Part shown: piece after piece, positions 52,241 to 61,051 of the stretch
Position numbering within the stretch: position 1 is the stretch's first letter
How the letters are laid out: every line of letters starts with the position of its first letter
Origin: Nocardia cerradoensis NBRC 101014
Lineage (GTDB): Bacteria; Actinomycetota; Actinomycetes; Mycobacteriales; Mycobacteriaceae
Length of the DNA stretch: 64,000 nucleotides
Direction: 5' to 3'
Assembly: GCF_000308535.1 (NCBI RefSeq)
Contig: NZ_BAFW01000048.1
Span: 23,624-87,623 of the forward strand
Notes under the pieces: model-generated
What the model was told of the DNA's origin: nothing
Seen by the model: the letters and a program-made list of their open reading frames with translations, nothing else
Database searches by the model: none
Translations under genes and position numbers: made by a program

Positions 52241-53407
52241 TCAGAGTCGCTCGATGACGGTGGCGTTGGCCAGACCACCGGCCTCGCACATCGTCATCAG
52301 GCCGTAGCGGCCGCTCGCCTGTTCGAGGTGGTTGACCAGCGTCGCGAGGATGCGGACGCCGGAGGCGCCGAGCGGATGCCCCAGCGCGATGGCGCCGCCA
52401 CGGGGATTCAGCTTGGCCGGGTCGGCGTTCAGTTCGCGCGCCCACACCAGCGGGACCGGCGCGAAGGCCTCGTTCACCTCGTAGGCGTCGATGTCGTCGA
52501 TCGACAGACCACCGCGGGCCAGCACCTTCTCGGTCGCGGGGACGACCGCGGTCAGCATCAGCAGCGGGTCGTCGCCGGTGACGGCGAAGGAGTGGAAGCG
52601 GGCACGCGGGCGCAGGCCGAGGGCCGCGGCCTTCTCCTCGCTCATGATCAGGGCCGCGGAGGCGCCGTCGGTGAGCGGGGAGGAGTTGCCCGGCGTGATG
52701 GACCACTCGATCTCCGGGAAGCGGGCCAGGTACTGGTCGTCGGCGAAGGCGGGGCGCAGACCGGCCAGCCCCTCGACGGTCGTGGCCGGGCGAATGGTCT
52801 CGTCCGCCTGCAAGGTTCCGGCCGCGACGATCTCGCGATCGAATCCGCCCGCCGCGGCGGTCTCGGCGGCCAGCCGGTGCGACCGAGCCGCGAATTCGTC
52901 CAGGGCGGCGCGGTCGAACTTCCAGCGGGCGGCGATCACCTCGGCCGAAATGCCCTGCTGCACAAGGCCTTCGGGGTAGCGGTGGGCGATGGGGCCGCGA
53001 TTGGCATCGGCGCCCTGGCCGTTGGAGAACATCGGCACCCGCGACATCGACTCCACACCGCAGGCGATGGCTATGTCGTAGGCACCGGCGATCACGCCCT
53101 GTGCGGCGAAGTGCGCGGCCTGCTGGCTGGAGCCGCACTGGCGGTCCACGGTGGTGGCGGGTACGGCCTCCGGGAATCCGGCCGCGAGCACCGCGGTCCG
53201 GGCGATGTTGAACGCCTGTTCCCCGCTCTGTGTCACGCAGCCGGCGATCACGTCGTCGACCAGTGCCGGATCCAGGTCGTTGCGTGCGACCAGGTCGGAC
53301 AGCACTCCGGCCAGCAGGGTGGCCGGGTGGACCTGGGACAGGCCGCCACCGGTTTTTCCCTTACCGGACGGGGTCCGGACGACATCGACGACGACTGCCG
53401 TGGTCAT
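52241..53407 (-). CDS. Acetyl-CoA acetyltransferase (thiolase, FadA-type)
   Basis: A 388-residue thiolase. Nucleophile Cys91 is in TVDRQCGSSQQAAH, NEAFAPVPL is conserved, the catalytic His is in GGAIALGHPLGASG and the second Cys in TMCEAGGLANATVIERL. It is in the group with mycobacterial FadA2/FadA5/FadA6 that degrade lipid or steroid side chains or rings. ATG 53407 is preferred (GGAG 5 nt upstream); GTG 53413 is possible. The pathway cannot be given from sequence alone. Confidence 0.9.
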   Translation of the reverse strand: MTTAVVVDVVRTPSGKGKTGGGLSQVHPATLLAGVLSDLVARNDLDPALVDDVIAGCVTQSGEQAFNIARTAVLAAGFPEAVPATTVDRQCGSSQQAAHFAAQGVIAGAYDIAIACGVESMSRVPMFSNGQGADANRGPIAHRYPEGLVQQGISAEVIAARWKFDRAALDEFAARSHRLAAETAAAGGFDREIVAAGTLQADETIRPATTVEGLAGLRPAFADDQYLARFPEIEWSITPGNSSPLTDGASAALIMSEEKAAALGLRPRARFHSFAVTGDDPLLMLTAVVPATEKVLARGGLSIDDIDAYEVNEAFAPVPLVWARELNADPAKLNPRGGAIALGHPLGASGVRILATLVNHLEQASGRYGLMTMCEAGGLANATVIERL

Positions 53408-53629
53408 AGCCACTCCGATCGATCAAAGTTACTCGAGGTTCTCCTATAAGTTAACACCGATTCGCTTCTTTTCCGAGAGTGGGCCCGGTTTGCGGGGCAC
53501 TCCGCGGCCCGGCGGCGGCGCGGCTCGCGGAGCTCGTCGGCTGCTGCGCGCTGCCCGGATGTGGCAGACTCGGCACGGCACGATGCGGCCGGTCGACGAC
53601 CGTATGCGGAAGGTGATGCGGGAGTTGGG

Positions 53630-55141
53630 ATGGCGAGTGCGCTGAGCGCGATCGAACAGCAGGTGGCCGACCACAGACGGGCCGCCGCCCAGCAACGTTC
53701 GGCCGAAGCCGAACTGCGCCTGGCGACGTCGCTGTGCGAGTTGGCCAGAGCCTGCCTGGACACCAAGGCCGAGGGCGCCGACCGCGACCGCGCGCCCGCC
53801 GCCCTGGAACCCGCCCAGGAGGCGGTGCTGATCCGGCTGCACTGGCTGACCGCCGGTCATGTGACCGCGCAATTCGCCGGGCAGGTCACCGAGGCGCTGC
53901 GACTGTTCGAACAGGCCGCCCGCACGATCGGTCATCGGGAACTGGCCACCGCGACCATCCGCCAGGCCTGCGACGCGTATCACCAGGTGGCGCAGAACTA
54001 TCCGATGGCGGCCGGGGTGTGTGCCGACGGTCTGTCCAAATGCGGGGTGTGGCTGTGCCGGCTGGATCCGGAATCGGCGGTGGCGGCCAGTGCCGAGGCG
54101 GTGCGCATCCGCGCGGGCCTGTTCGCCGCCAATCCCGATCAGGCCGGGCGGTATCTGGCGAGCCTGAACATGCTGCTGCGCACGCTGATGATCGGCCGCG
54201 GGCGCAAACAGGCGCTGGCGACGTATCGCGAACGGTATTCCGCGTGGACCACGCCGGAGATGACGACCCGGCTGCGGGAGACCTCGATCGACGAACTCGA
54301 GTTCACCAGCAAAACCCATGCCGCCCTGGTGAAATTGGAATGTCCGACGCTCGAGCGGGCCGGATATCTCACCCAGCAGCAGATCCTGTACCAAACCGCC
54401 GGTGATCTGACCACGATCGAGGAGATCAACTGGAAGCTCGGTCTGGTCGGGCTCAAACCTCTCGCCGCCGGTGCGCTGGCGGACCCGCCGTCCAAGCCGC
54501 TGGAGATCGCCACCTCCTACGGTGCGTTGAGTGTGCGCTGCGCCGCCGCCGACGCCGTGGCCCGGGTGCGCGCGGCCGTCATCGAGGCCTATGCCGCCGA
54601 CGGCGCGCATCCGGTGGACAGCAGCGCCTTCGCCGGAGTCGGCGAAACCCATTGGCATATGCCCGATCCCGCCCTCAATACCGCTGCGAACCTCGGTGAC
54701 GACGTGGTGCTGCTGCAGCGCGCGGGCAGCTGGGTGCATGTGCTGAGCCTGTTCTGGGAGCTCGCTCCCACCGGCAAAAACCCTCTGGCGCTTCGCCTTT
54801 CGCGGCAGTGGCCGGTGCTCGCGGTCAACACCATCGAGAATCTGACCTACGAATTGTGCTGGTACGCCGACGGTGCCGCCCGGCAGTTCGCCGCCCTGGG
54901 CCGGCCGGCCGGTCAGGAACCGCTGGCCGAACCGCTGGCGCCGTTGGATTTCGCGATGCTCGCCGACTACGGCGCCGACTACGCCTCCGAAACCCAGGTT
55001 CGCGCGGCGTTCGGCAACTCCGGCATGTTCGCCAAACTGACCAACCTGCCCGCCAGCGGTATCCGGCAGGCCGGGCAGGCGCGTGCCCTGGCCGACTACG
55101 GCGACCAGATCCTGTTCTTCCGCGGCGCACCGCAGGGCTGA
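53630..55141 (+). CDS. Uncharacterised helical-repeat (TPR-like) protein
   Basis: A 503-residue soluble protein without recognisable signature. The N-terminal two thirds are long amphipathic helices in TPR-like pairs (e.g. ALRLFEQAARTIGHRELATATIRQACDAYHQVAQNYP, then VRIRAGLFAANPDQAGRYLASLNMLL). The C-terminal third is mixed and contains GDDVVLLQRAGSWVHVLSLFWELA and ALADYGDQILFFRGAP. ATG 53630 has GGGAG upstream. It stands between a thiolase and DUF72 and has no operon partner except possibly DUF72 (44 bp). I do not know its function. Confidence 0.6.
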   Translation: MASALSAIEQQVADHRRAAAQQRSAEAELRLATSLCELARACLDTKAEGADRDRAPAALEPAQEAVLIRLHWLTAGHVTAQFAGQVTEALRLFEQAARTIGHRELATATIRQACDAYHQVAQNYPMAAGVCADGLSKCGVWLCRLDPESAVAASAEAVRIRAGLFAANPDQAGRYLASLNMLLRTLMIGRGRKQALATYRERYSAWTTPEMTTRLRETSIDELEFTSKTHAALVKLECPTLERAGYLTQQQILYQTAGDLTTIEEINWKLGLVGLKPLAAGALADPPSKPLEIATSYGALSVRCAAADAVARVRAAVIEAYAADGAHPVDSSAFAGVGETHWHMPDPALNTAANLGDDVVLLQRAGSWVHVLSLFWELAPTGKNPLALRLSRQWPVLAVNTIENLTYELCWYADGAARQFAALGRPAGQEPLAEPLAPLDFAMLADYGADYASETQVRAAFGNSGMFAKLTNLPASGIRQAGQARALADYGDQILFFRGAPQG

Positions 55142-55172
55142 TCCGCCGCGCGGTGTTGTCACCGCCGGCGGA

Positions 55173-55178
55173 TACCGT
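55173..55178 (+). promoter_or_regulatory. Leaderless -10 element TACCGT
   Basis: TACCGT ends 7 nt before ATG 55186 of the DUF72 gene. This suggests it can be transcribed independently of the upstream gene. Confidence 0.45.
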
Positions 55179-55185
55179 CGACACC

Positions 55186-56025
55186 ATGACACTCTCGGTC
55201 GGATGCGCGCAGTGGACGCACGAGGCGTGGCGCGCGTACCAGCCGGATTCGCGGCGGCGCCTGGGCGGGTATGCCCGGTACTGCACGGCGGTGGAGGGCA
55301 ACACCACCTTCTACGCGACGCCGAATCCGGCCACCGTGCGGTCGTGGGTGGATCAGACGCCCGAGGACTTCCGCTTCGTGCTGAAGCTGCCCAGGACCGT
55401 CACCCACGAACGCCGGATGCGCGGTGCGGAAACGGAATTGGCGGAATTCCTGCGCGCGGTCGAGCCGCTCGGGTCGCGCATTCACGCGCTGTGGGCACAG
55501 TTGCCGGCCTCGTTCGGGCCGGACGATCTCGGCGTGCTCGCCGGGCTGCTGCACCGCCTGCCGCGCCGGTATCGCTGCGCGGTCGAGGTGCGCCACCGTG
55601 CCTTCTTCGCCGACCCCGAGGCCGCCGGCCGATTGGAGTACGTGCTGGAACGTGTCGGCGCCGAATGGATTCCGTTCGACACCACGACCCTGTTCGCCGC
55701 GCCGCCGCGCAGCCCCGGCGAGTACGAAGCGAGCGCGAAGAAGCCGCGGCTGCCGCGCCGCCTACGCGCACTGACCGAATATCCGATCGTGCGGTATCAC
55801 GGCAACGACGATATCGAGGCGACCGTCGCCGGCTGGCGGCCGTGGCGCGATCTCGTCGTCGAGTGGTTGCGGGAGGGACGGTCGCCGACGGTCTTCGTTC
55901 ACACTCCGGACAATGCGGATTCGTTACTGCTGGCCCGGCGGTTCTACGCTGACGTGCGGTCCGCCGGCGCGGAACTCCCGGCCCTCGTGGATCCGGCGCC
56001 GATCGAGCCGATGACCTTGTTCTGA
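55186..56025 (+). CDS. DUF72 family protein
   Basis: The 279-residue TIM-barrel-like protein begins MTLSVGCAQWTHEAWRAYQPDSRRRLGGYARYCTAVEGNTTFYATPNPATVRSW and has the family pattern FRFVLKLPRTVTHERRM, FGPDDLGVLAGLL, CAVEVRHRAFFADPEAAG and YPIVRYHGNDD, with VFVHTPDNADSLLLARRF near the end. DUF72 (YecE) is widespread but has no assigned reaction. ATG 55186 is supported by the leaderless promoter spacing. Confidence 0.88.
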   Translation: MTLSVGCAQWTHEAWRAYQPDSRRRLGGYARYCTAVEGNTTFYATPNPATVRSWVDQTPEDFRFVLKLPRTVTHERRMRGAETELAEFLRAVEPLGSRIHALWAQLPASFGPDDLGVLAGLLHRLPRRYRCAVEVRHRAFFADPEAAGRLEYVLERVGAEWIPFDTTTLFAAPPRSPGEYEASAKKPRLPRRLRALTEYPIVRYHGNDDIEATVAGWRPWRDLVVEWLREGRSPTVFVHTPDNADSLLLARRFYADVRSAGAELPALVDPAPIEPMTLF

Positions 56026-56056
56026 GGAAATGAACGACCGCCGTACGCCCCTCTGT

Positions 56057-56077
56057 ATAGTTGGCGCCGGCAACTAT
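56057..56077. promoter_or_regulatory. MarR operator candidate ATAGTTG-N7-CAACTAT
   Basis: A perfect 7+7 dyad with a 7-bp spacer lies 48 bp before the marR start. TAGTTG/CAACTA half-sites are typical of MarR boxes near efflux genes. It probably autoregulates the marR-MFS operon. Confidence 0.65.
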
Positions 56078-56124
56078 TTGTACGCGCTAAGCAAGTCTGC
56101 GGATCTGGGAAAAGGGGACACCCG

Positions 56125-56637
56125 ATGACCGCTGCCGGCCTTGACCGCACCGTCACCGCCACAGCGCTCGACGACGCCGATCGACTCGGCGCTCAATTGA
56201 TCCGGTTCGTTCGCGCGGTGAATCGCGCGAAAACGCAGTTGTCCAAGGCGGGTCCGGACGGACTGGAGAAACTCGCCTACGCCATGCTGTTCTGCCTGGT
56301 TCACGACGGACCGCAGCGGACGGGCAAGCTGGCCGAGCAATTGCACGCCGAGATCTCCACCATCAGCCGGCAGACCAGATCGCTCGTGGCACACGGCTTG
56401 GTGGAGCGCCGGGCGGATCCGGTCGACGGCCGGGCATGCGTGCTGGCCGCGACCGACGAGGGGAGCCGGGTGTTCGCCGAGAATCGACGCTTGCGCAACC
56501 TCTGGATCGCCGAGGTGATGGCCGACTGGCCCGCCGCGGACCGGTCCACTCTGATCGCTTTGCTCGACCGGCTCAACTGCGGTATCGAATCAACTCCACC
56601 ATCGACGGCCGAACCGAAACAGGGCTTGGAAATATGA
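56125..56637 (+). CDS. MarR family transcriptional regulator
   Basis: The 170-residue MarR protein has LEKLAYAMLFCLVHDGPQRTGKLAEQLHAEISTISRQTRSLVAHGLVERRADPVDGRACVLAATDEG (winged helix, about 48-114). The following transporter ATG overlaps its stop by 4 nt, and the upstream dyad is a likely operator. Together they form the usual repressor-efflux pump module, derepressed by pump substrates. Confidence 0.92.
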   Translation: MTAAGLDRTVTATALDDADRLGAQLIRFVRAVNRAKTQLSKAGPDGLEKLAYAMLFCLVHDGPQRTGKLAEQLHAEISTISRQTRSLVAHGLVERRADPVDGRACVLAATDEGSRVFAENRRLRNLWIAEVMADWPAADRSTLIALLDRLNCGIESTPPSTAEPKQGLEI

Positions 56638-59168
56638 CCACTTCGACCACCCGGGAGCCGGCGGCGCAGCCGGCCTCGGGTCCCGCGCCGGGCGCGCTCT
56701 CGCATCGGCAGATTTTGACTATTTTGTCCGGTTTGTTGCTGGGGATGTTCTTGGCGGCGCTGGATCAGAATATTGTGAGTGTGGCGATTGTCCGGATCGC
56801 GAATAGTTTGCATGGTTTCGATCAGCAGGCGTGGGCGACGACGGCGTATTTGATTACGGCGACGATTTCGACGCCGTTGTACGGCAAGTTGGCCGATATC
56901 TATGGTCGGAAGCCGTTCTATCTGTTGGCGATCGGTATTTTCGTGGTGGGTTCGGCGGCGTGCACGTTCGCGACGTCGATGTACGAGTTGGCGGCCTTCC
57001 GCGCCTTCCAGGGGCTCGGCGCGGGTGGCCTGATGTCCTTGGCGTTCACCATCATCGGGGATATCGTGCCCGCTCGCGAACGCGTGCGGTACCAGGGCTA
57101 TTTCATGATGGTGTTCGGCACCGCGACGGTCGCGGGCCCGGTGCTCGGCGGCTTCTTCTCCGATTACGACACGCTGTGGGGTATCGACGGCTGGCGTTGG
57201 GTGTTCCTGGTGAACGTCCCGATCGGTGTGCTCGCGCTGGCCGTGGTCGCGAAGGTGCTCAACGTGCCGCACGAGCGGCAGCGGCATCGCGTGGACTGGT
57301 TCGGTGCGATCGCGCTGGCGATCTGTGTGGTGCCGTTGCTGATCGTGGCGGAGCAGGGCCGCGGCTGGGGCTGGGAGTCACCGCGCGCGCTGATCTGCTA
57401 CGGCATCGGCGCGGTCGGGCTCGTGCTGTTCGTCCTCGTGGAATTTCTGATGAAGGACGCCGCGCTGATTCCGCTGCGGCTGTTCCGGAATTCGACGTTC
57501 TCCATCACCATCCTGGGCGGCTTCATCGTCGGTATCGCGATGTTCGGCGCGATCAGTATGGTGCCGCTGTATCTGCAGGTGGTGCGGGGCTATTCGCCCA
57601 CCAAGGCAGGTCTGCTGATGTTGCCGCTGGTGCTGGGCATCATGATCGGCTCGCTGATCGCGGGGCAGGTCACCAAACTGACTGGCCGCTACAAGATCCT
57701 GCCCGTGCTGGGCACCTTCGTCATCGCGTGCGGTGCGGCGCTGTACGCGCAGGTGCACTACGACAGCCCACTGTGGCAGCCGCTGGTGTACAGCGCGGTC
57801 ATCGGCTTCGGCCTCGGTGGCTGTATGCAGACGTTGATCATCGCGGCGCAGAATGCCGGTCCGCGGTCGGATATGGGTGTGTCGACGGCGTCGGCGACCT
57901 TCTTCCGGCAGATGGGCGGCACGCTGGGTGTCGCGGTCTTCCTGACGATTCTGTTCAATCTGTTGCCGCACAAGATCATCGACGCGTTCGGCGGTGTGCT
58001 GCCGCCCGGCTTCGACACCGGGAAGCTCGACCAGCTGCAGTCGAACACCAGCGGGATCGCGGCACTGCCGGCGCAGGTGCGCGATCCGATTCTGATCGGC
58101 TTCACCGACTCCCTGCACGGCGTGTTCTACGCCGCCGCCGGGGTGGCGCTGCTGGCCTGTGTGGTGCTGCTGTTCATGAAAGAGATTCCGCTGCAGGACA
58201 GTTCGGCGCCGCCGCAGCGCGGCGAGCAGCCGCAGGACGCGCGGACCGTGGCTGAAGCCGAAGCCGCCGAGGCACCCGAACTCTGGGAGCCGGAGCAGTT
58301 GTGGGAGGCGGACGGCGAAGCGGCCCGGCCGGAATCGGCGCCGGCCCTTGCCGAATCGGCGGCGCACACCGCGTTCCCGGAGGTCATCGGCGACGTGCCC
58401 GGCGACGCTCCTGTGTCCGGACACATCCACCGCGAAGACGGGCAATCCATACCCGGTGCGGCGCTGACACTGATAGACCAACGGGGACACCAGGTTTCGC
58501 GCGCGACGACCGACGGCGCGGGCGGCTACCGCCTGAGCGTGCCGGACGCCGGTAACTATGTGCTGATCGTTTCCGCCGAGGGACATCAGCCCGCCGCGGT
58601 GAACGTCGCGATCGGTTCCGAACCCCAGACGGTCGATCTCACCCTGCAGGGGTCCGGAGAGCTGTCCGGCATTGTCACCGAGGGGCCGGGCCGGCCACTC
58701 GCCGGCGTGACCGTCACCCTGACCGATCGGCGCGGGGAGGTCGTCGGCGCGGCGGTGACCGGGGCCGACGGCGCGTATGCCTGTCACGGCATCGTCGCCG
58801 GCACCTACACCCTGGTCGCGGTCGCCGGGCATCGCAGGCCGGATGCCACCACGTTGACCGTTCCCCAGACCGGCATGTTGCGCTACGACATCGAACTCGC
58901 TCCGACGGCGGTGCTGTCGGGCCGGGTGCGCTCCGAGCGCGGTCCGGTCGCCCACGCCCACGTCGCGGTGCTGGATTCGGGCGGCGCGGTGGTGGCCGCC
59001 GCATTGACGGACGGGGACGGGCGCTACCGGATCGACGATCTCCCCGCCGGGGACTACACGGTGGTGGGTCGCGGCTATCCGCCGGCCAGTGCGCGGGTGG
59101 CCGTCGACGGCGAACGGATCGCCCACGACCTGCGGCTCTGCTACGACGGCGCGGCCGACAGATCGTGA
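56634..59168 (+). CDS. DHA2 MFS transporter with three C-terminal carboxypeptidase-regulatory-like domains
   Basis: An 844-residue fusion. The MFS part (about residues 25-520) has FLAALDQNIVSVAIVRIANSL (TM1), GKLADIYGRKP (motif A), FMMVFGTATVAGPVLGGFF (motif C) and 14 TM segments. An acidic linker (about 525-590) leads to three beta-sandwich repeats (VSGHIHREDGQSIPGAALTLIDQRGHQVSRATTD, LSGIVTEGPGRPLAGVTVTLTDRRG, LSGRVRSERGPVAHAHVAVLDSGG), each ending in G.Y.L or similar. ATG 56634 overlaps marR. The first 120 codons are rich in TTG and ATT, unlike the rest. Confidence 0.9.
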   Translation: MTTSTTREPAAQPASGPAPGALSHRQILTILSGLLLGMFLAALDQNIVSVAIVRIANSLHGFDQQAWATTAYLITATISTPLYGKLADIYGRKPFYLLAIGIFVVGSAACTFATSMYELAAFRAFQGLGAGGLMSLAFTIIGDIVPARERVRYQGYFMMVFGTATVAGPVLGGFFSDYDTLWGIDGWRWVFLVNVPIGVLALAVVAKVLNVPHERQRHRVDWFGAIALAICVVPLLIVAEQGRGWGWESPRALICYGIGAVGLVLFVLVEFLMKDAALIPLRLFRNSTFSITILGGFIVGIAMFGAISMVPLYLQVVRGYSPTKAGLLMLPLVLGIMIGSLIAGQVTKLTGRYKILPVLGTFVIACGAALYAQVHYDSPLWQPLVYSAVIGFGLGGCMQTLIIAAQNAGPRSDMGVSTASATFFRQMGGTLGVAVFLTILFNLLPHKIIDAFGGVLPPGFDTGKLDQLQSNTSGIAALPAQVRDPILIGFTDSLHGVFYAAAGVALLACVVLLFMKEIPLQDSSAPPQRGEQPQDARTVAEAEAAEAPELWEPEQLWEADGEAARPESAPALAESAAHTAFPEVIGDVPGDAPVSGHIHREDGQSIPGAALTLIDQRGHQVSRATTDGAGGYRLSVPDAGNYVLIVSAEGHQPAAVNVAIGSEPQTVDLTLQGSGELSGIVTEGPGRPLAGVTVTLTDRRGEVVGAAVTGADGAYACHGIVAGTYTLVAVAGHRRPDATTLTVPQTGMLRYDIELAPTAVLSGRVRSERGPVAHAHVAVLDSGGAVVAAALTDGDGRYRIDDLPAGDYTVVGRGYPPASARVAVDGERIAHDLRLCYDGAADRS

Positions 59169-59632
59169 TCGGTATGCCGCGGCCGGTGCAGCGACACCGG
59201 GGTGCGGTGAACGTGCGGGAGGTGCGGGTGGCCTCGGACCGGGCCGTATTCGGTGGCACTCGCCCCCCTGTCACCCGGCCCGATATCCCCGGGCTCGATG
59301 TCGCCGGGTTCGATGTCGTCCGGCCCGATATCGCCGGATCGCCGGGCCGTGCGCTCGAGGACCCGGGCGCACAGCCGGATCACCGCCTCGTCCAGGGTGA
59401 TGCCGAGTTCGGCGGCGTGCAGGGTGGCCATCTCGACGGCCCCCAGGTCGTCCACGAAAGCCGGATCGGACAGGATCTCGTCCAGGATCATGCCGCTCAG
59501 CGCCTGTTCCTGGGTCAGAAGCTCGCCGGGCAGCCAGCTCAGCAACCACCGTCCGGGAAGTGACGGCAGGCGCTGGGCAGATTCCGGGGTGACATCGCTG
59601 GTCATCAACCAGTCGGTGATATGAAGCGTCAT
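59141..59632 (-). CDS. Hypothetical protein with DIEPG repeat tail
   Basis: A 163-residue protein with no recognised family. Residues 1-95 contain MTLHITDWLMTSDVTPESAQRLP, LLSWLPGELLTQEQALSGMILDEILSDPAF and AEVGITL-type helices (LHAAELGITLDEAVIRLCARVL). Four DI(E/G)P(G/D) units follow at about 97-118, encoded by 15-bp tandem repeats, then a His/Pro-rich end. ATG 59632 has GGAAGGGGA upstream. Its 3' end overlaps the MFS gene by 28 bp. Confidence 0.5.
   Translation of the reverse strand: MTLHITDWLMTSDVTPESAQRLPSLPGRWLLSWLPGELLTQEQALSGMILDEILSDPAFVDDLGAVEMATLHAAELGITLDEAVIRLCARVLERTARRSGDIGPDDIEPGDIEPGDIGPGDRGASATEYGPVRGHPHLPHVHRTPVSLHRPRHTDHDLSAAPS
59281..59340. repeat. Four imperfect 15-bp tandem repeats
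   Basis: Units at 59281, 59296, 59311 and 59326 start CGATATC or CGATGTC and encode, on the minus strand, the DI(E/G)PG repeats of the hypothetical protein. Slippage could change the copy number. Confidence 0.7.
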
Positions 59633-60001
59633 GGCATTCCCCTTCCACCAAGCCGGCCCCTCCGATAAACGGAGAGCCGGTGGCTATAGCTAAATGCTAA
59701 GGACGGCTTTCCGGGGCTGTCAACTAAGCATCTGTGCTTATCTGCGATATCTCCGGGACCTCAATGCCCAACTTCAATCAGATATGCCCAGCGAATATCT
59801 GAATTGATTACCGGAGATGGGTGTGAAGGTGTGAAAGTTGGCTCTGGGGAACGCTTTCGAGCGTCTTGTGGCAGAATCCGCAGCAGGCCGGGCACATTCG
59901 AGTTATCGGCGAGCTGCGTTCGCCGGGCGTTCACCGGAGTAATGAAAAATTGATGTTTAGCTGATGATCCGATGGGCCACATGTGATTAGAATTCCGCAT
60001 C
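59633..60001. other. Regulatory intergenic region between two divergent genes
   Basis: This 369-bp stretch is clearly lower in GC (especially 59680-59760 and 59935-60000). It holds TAAGCA-TCTG-TGCTTA (59725-59740), a perfect 6+4+6 dyad, and ATGCTAA (59694-59700), a near half-site. A minus-strand frame reaching into the XRE gene looks like a shadow. The rest has no recognisable feature except the XRE promoter. Confidence 0.5.
59988..59993 (+). promoter_or_regulatory. -10 element TAGAAT of the XRE operon
   Basis: TAGAAT fits TAnnnT very well and ends 8 nt before GTG 60002, with no Shine-Dalgarno between; transcription probably starts at or one or two bases before the GTG. Confidence 0.55.
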
Positions 60002-61051
60002 GTGACACAATCTGACCCAGACGGTGGCGAGCGGATCGGCGAACTGGTGCGCCGGCTCCGTATCGAGTCCGGTCTCACCCAGGCCGCGCTGGCCAAACAG
60101 GCGGACTGTTCACGCAGCCTCGTTCAGCAGATCGAGAACGGCACCCGCGTGCCGCCGCTGCCGCTGCGGGAACGTCTGAGTTCGGCGCTGGGGCAGGAAC
60201 TTCCGATGGACGGCGTCGGCGGCTCGTCCGAACCCGGCGGGCATTACGACCTGCGGATGCGTTTCAACGTACTTCTCGGCAAGGACCCCGGCGTGGTGGA
60301 TCGCGTGCTGACGATCGCGCAGACCGTCCTCGACGCCCGCGGTGCGCGTGAGGAGGTGGAGCCGTTGCGCCTCATCGCCGCTCGCCAGCTCGAGCGCGCG
60401 GAAGAGCTGCTGGCGCAGATACCTTCGCGCAGTGCGACGGTGTGGGAGTGGAATACGGTCAACGACTGGCTGACCATCCTGGAACAGGCCGAACAGTCCG
60501 TGCGCGCCATCCACACCGCCGACCTGGGCACCATCGGCGGTGACGTCGGCGACGACTACCATGCCGCGATCGTGCGCCTGGCCGATGCGGTGCACGAGCC
60601 GCGAGTCACGGTGCGGCGCATGTACGTTCTGGATCGCATCGAAGATGTGTGGCCCTACGACGACAAGCTGTGGTGGCAGGCGCGCTCCGGTGTCGAGAGC
60701 GTGCTGGTCAAGCGGGAGCACGCGCGCAATGCGCAGAGCATGCTGGTCGTCGACGACCGGTATGTCTGTGTCGGGGAATACGACTACTCCCGCCAGACCC
60801 GGGTCGCGACGCGCTTCTCGGTGCTCAAACACGATGTGGCGTTCGCGGTCCGGCGCTTCGAGAAGCTCTACGACCTGCGGCGCATCGGTTCGGCGATCGT
60901 GGTCAACGATCTGCTGGCCGATCCGCGGCTGGCCCGGTTCGACCGCTTGGGCGACGGTGAGGGGCGGGACCTGTTCCGCGAGACGCTCGTTCGCGCCTGG
61001 GAGGACATCCCGACCCCCGGTCAGGCGTCGCTGGAAACAGGGCGGCTGTGA
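60002..61051 (+). CDS. XRE-family regulator with PLD-like C-terminal domain
   Basis: A 349-residue protein with an XRE HTH (residues about 10-65: IGELVRRLRIESGLTQAALAKQADCSRSLVQQIENGTRVP) and a C-terminal region (about 145-330) containing SMLVVDDRYVCVGEYDYSRQTRVATRFSVLKHDVAFAVRRFEKLYDL. This looks like a phospholipase-D-superfamily half domain without the HKD catalytic residues, as found after HTH domains in some actinomycete regulators (DUF5919, from memory). It is the first gene of an operon with an aminotransferase and a PntA-like protein; the next start overlaps its stop (GTGA). Confidence 0.8.
   Translation: MTQSDPDGGERIGELVRRLRIESGLTQAALAKQADCSRSLVQQIENGTRVPPLPLRERLSSALGQELPMDGVGGSSEPGGHYDLRMRFNVLLGKDPGVVDRVLTIAQTVLDARGAREEVEPLRLIAARQLERAEELLAQIPSRSATVWEWNTVNDWLTILEQAEQSVRAIHTADLGTIGGDVGDDYHAAIVRLADAVHEPRVTVRRMYVLDRIEDVWPYDDKLWWQARSGVESVLVKREHARNAQSMLVVDDRYVCVGEYDYSRQTRVATRFSVLKHDVAFAVRRFEKLYDLRRIGSAIVVNDLLADPRLARFDRLGDGEGRDLFRETLVRAWEDIPTPGQASLETGRL

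Noticed and set aside
59761..60096. Minus-strand open frame of 111 codons between the hypothetical gene and the XRE gene
   Set aside because: It runs antisense into the XRE start, has no family features, and lies in a promoter-like region.
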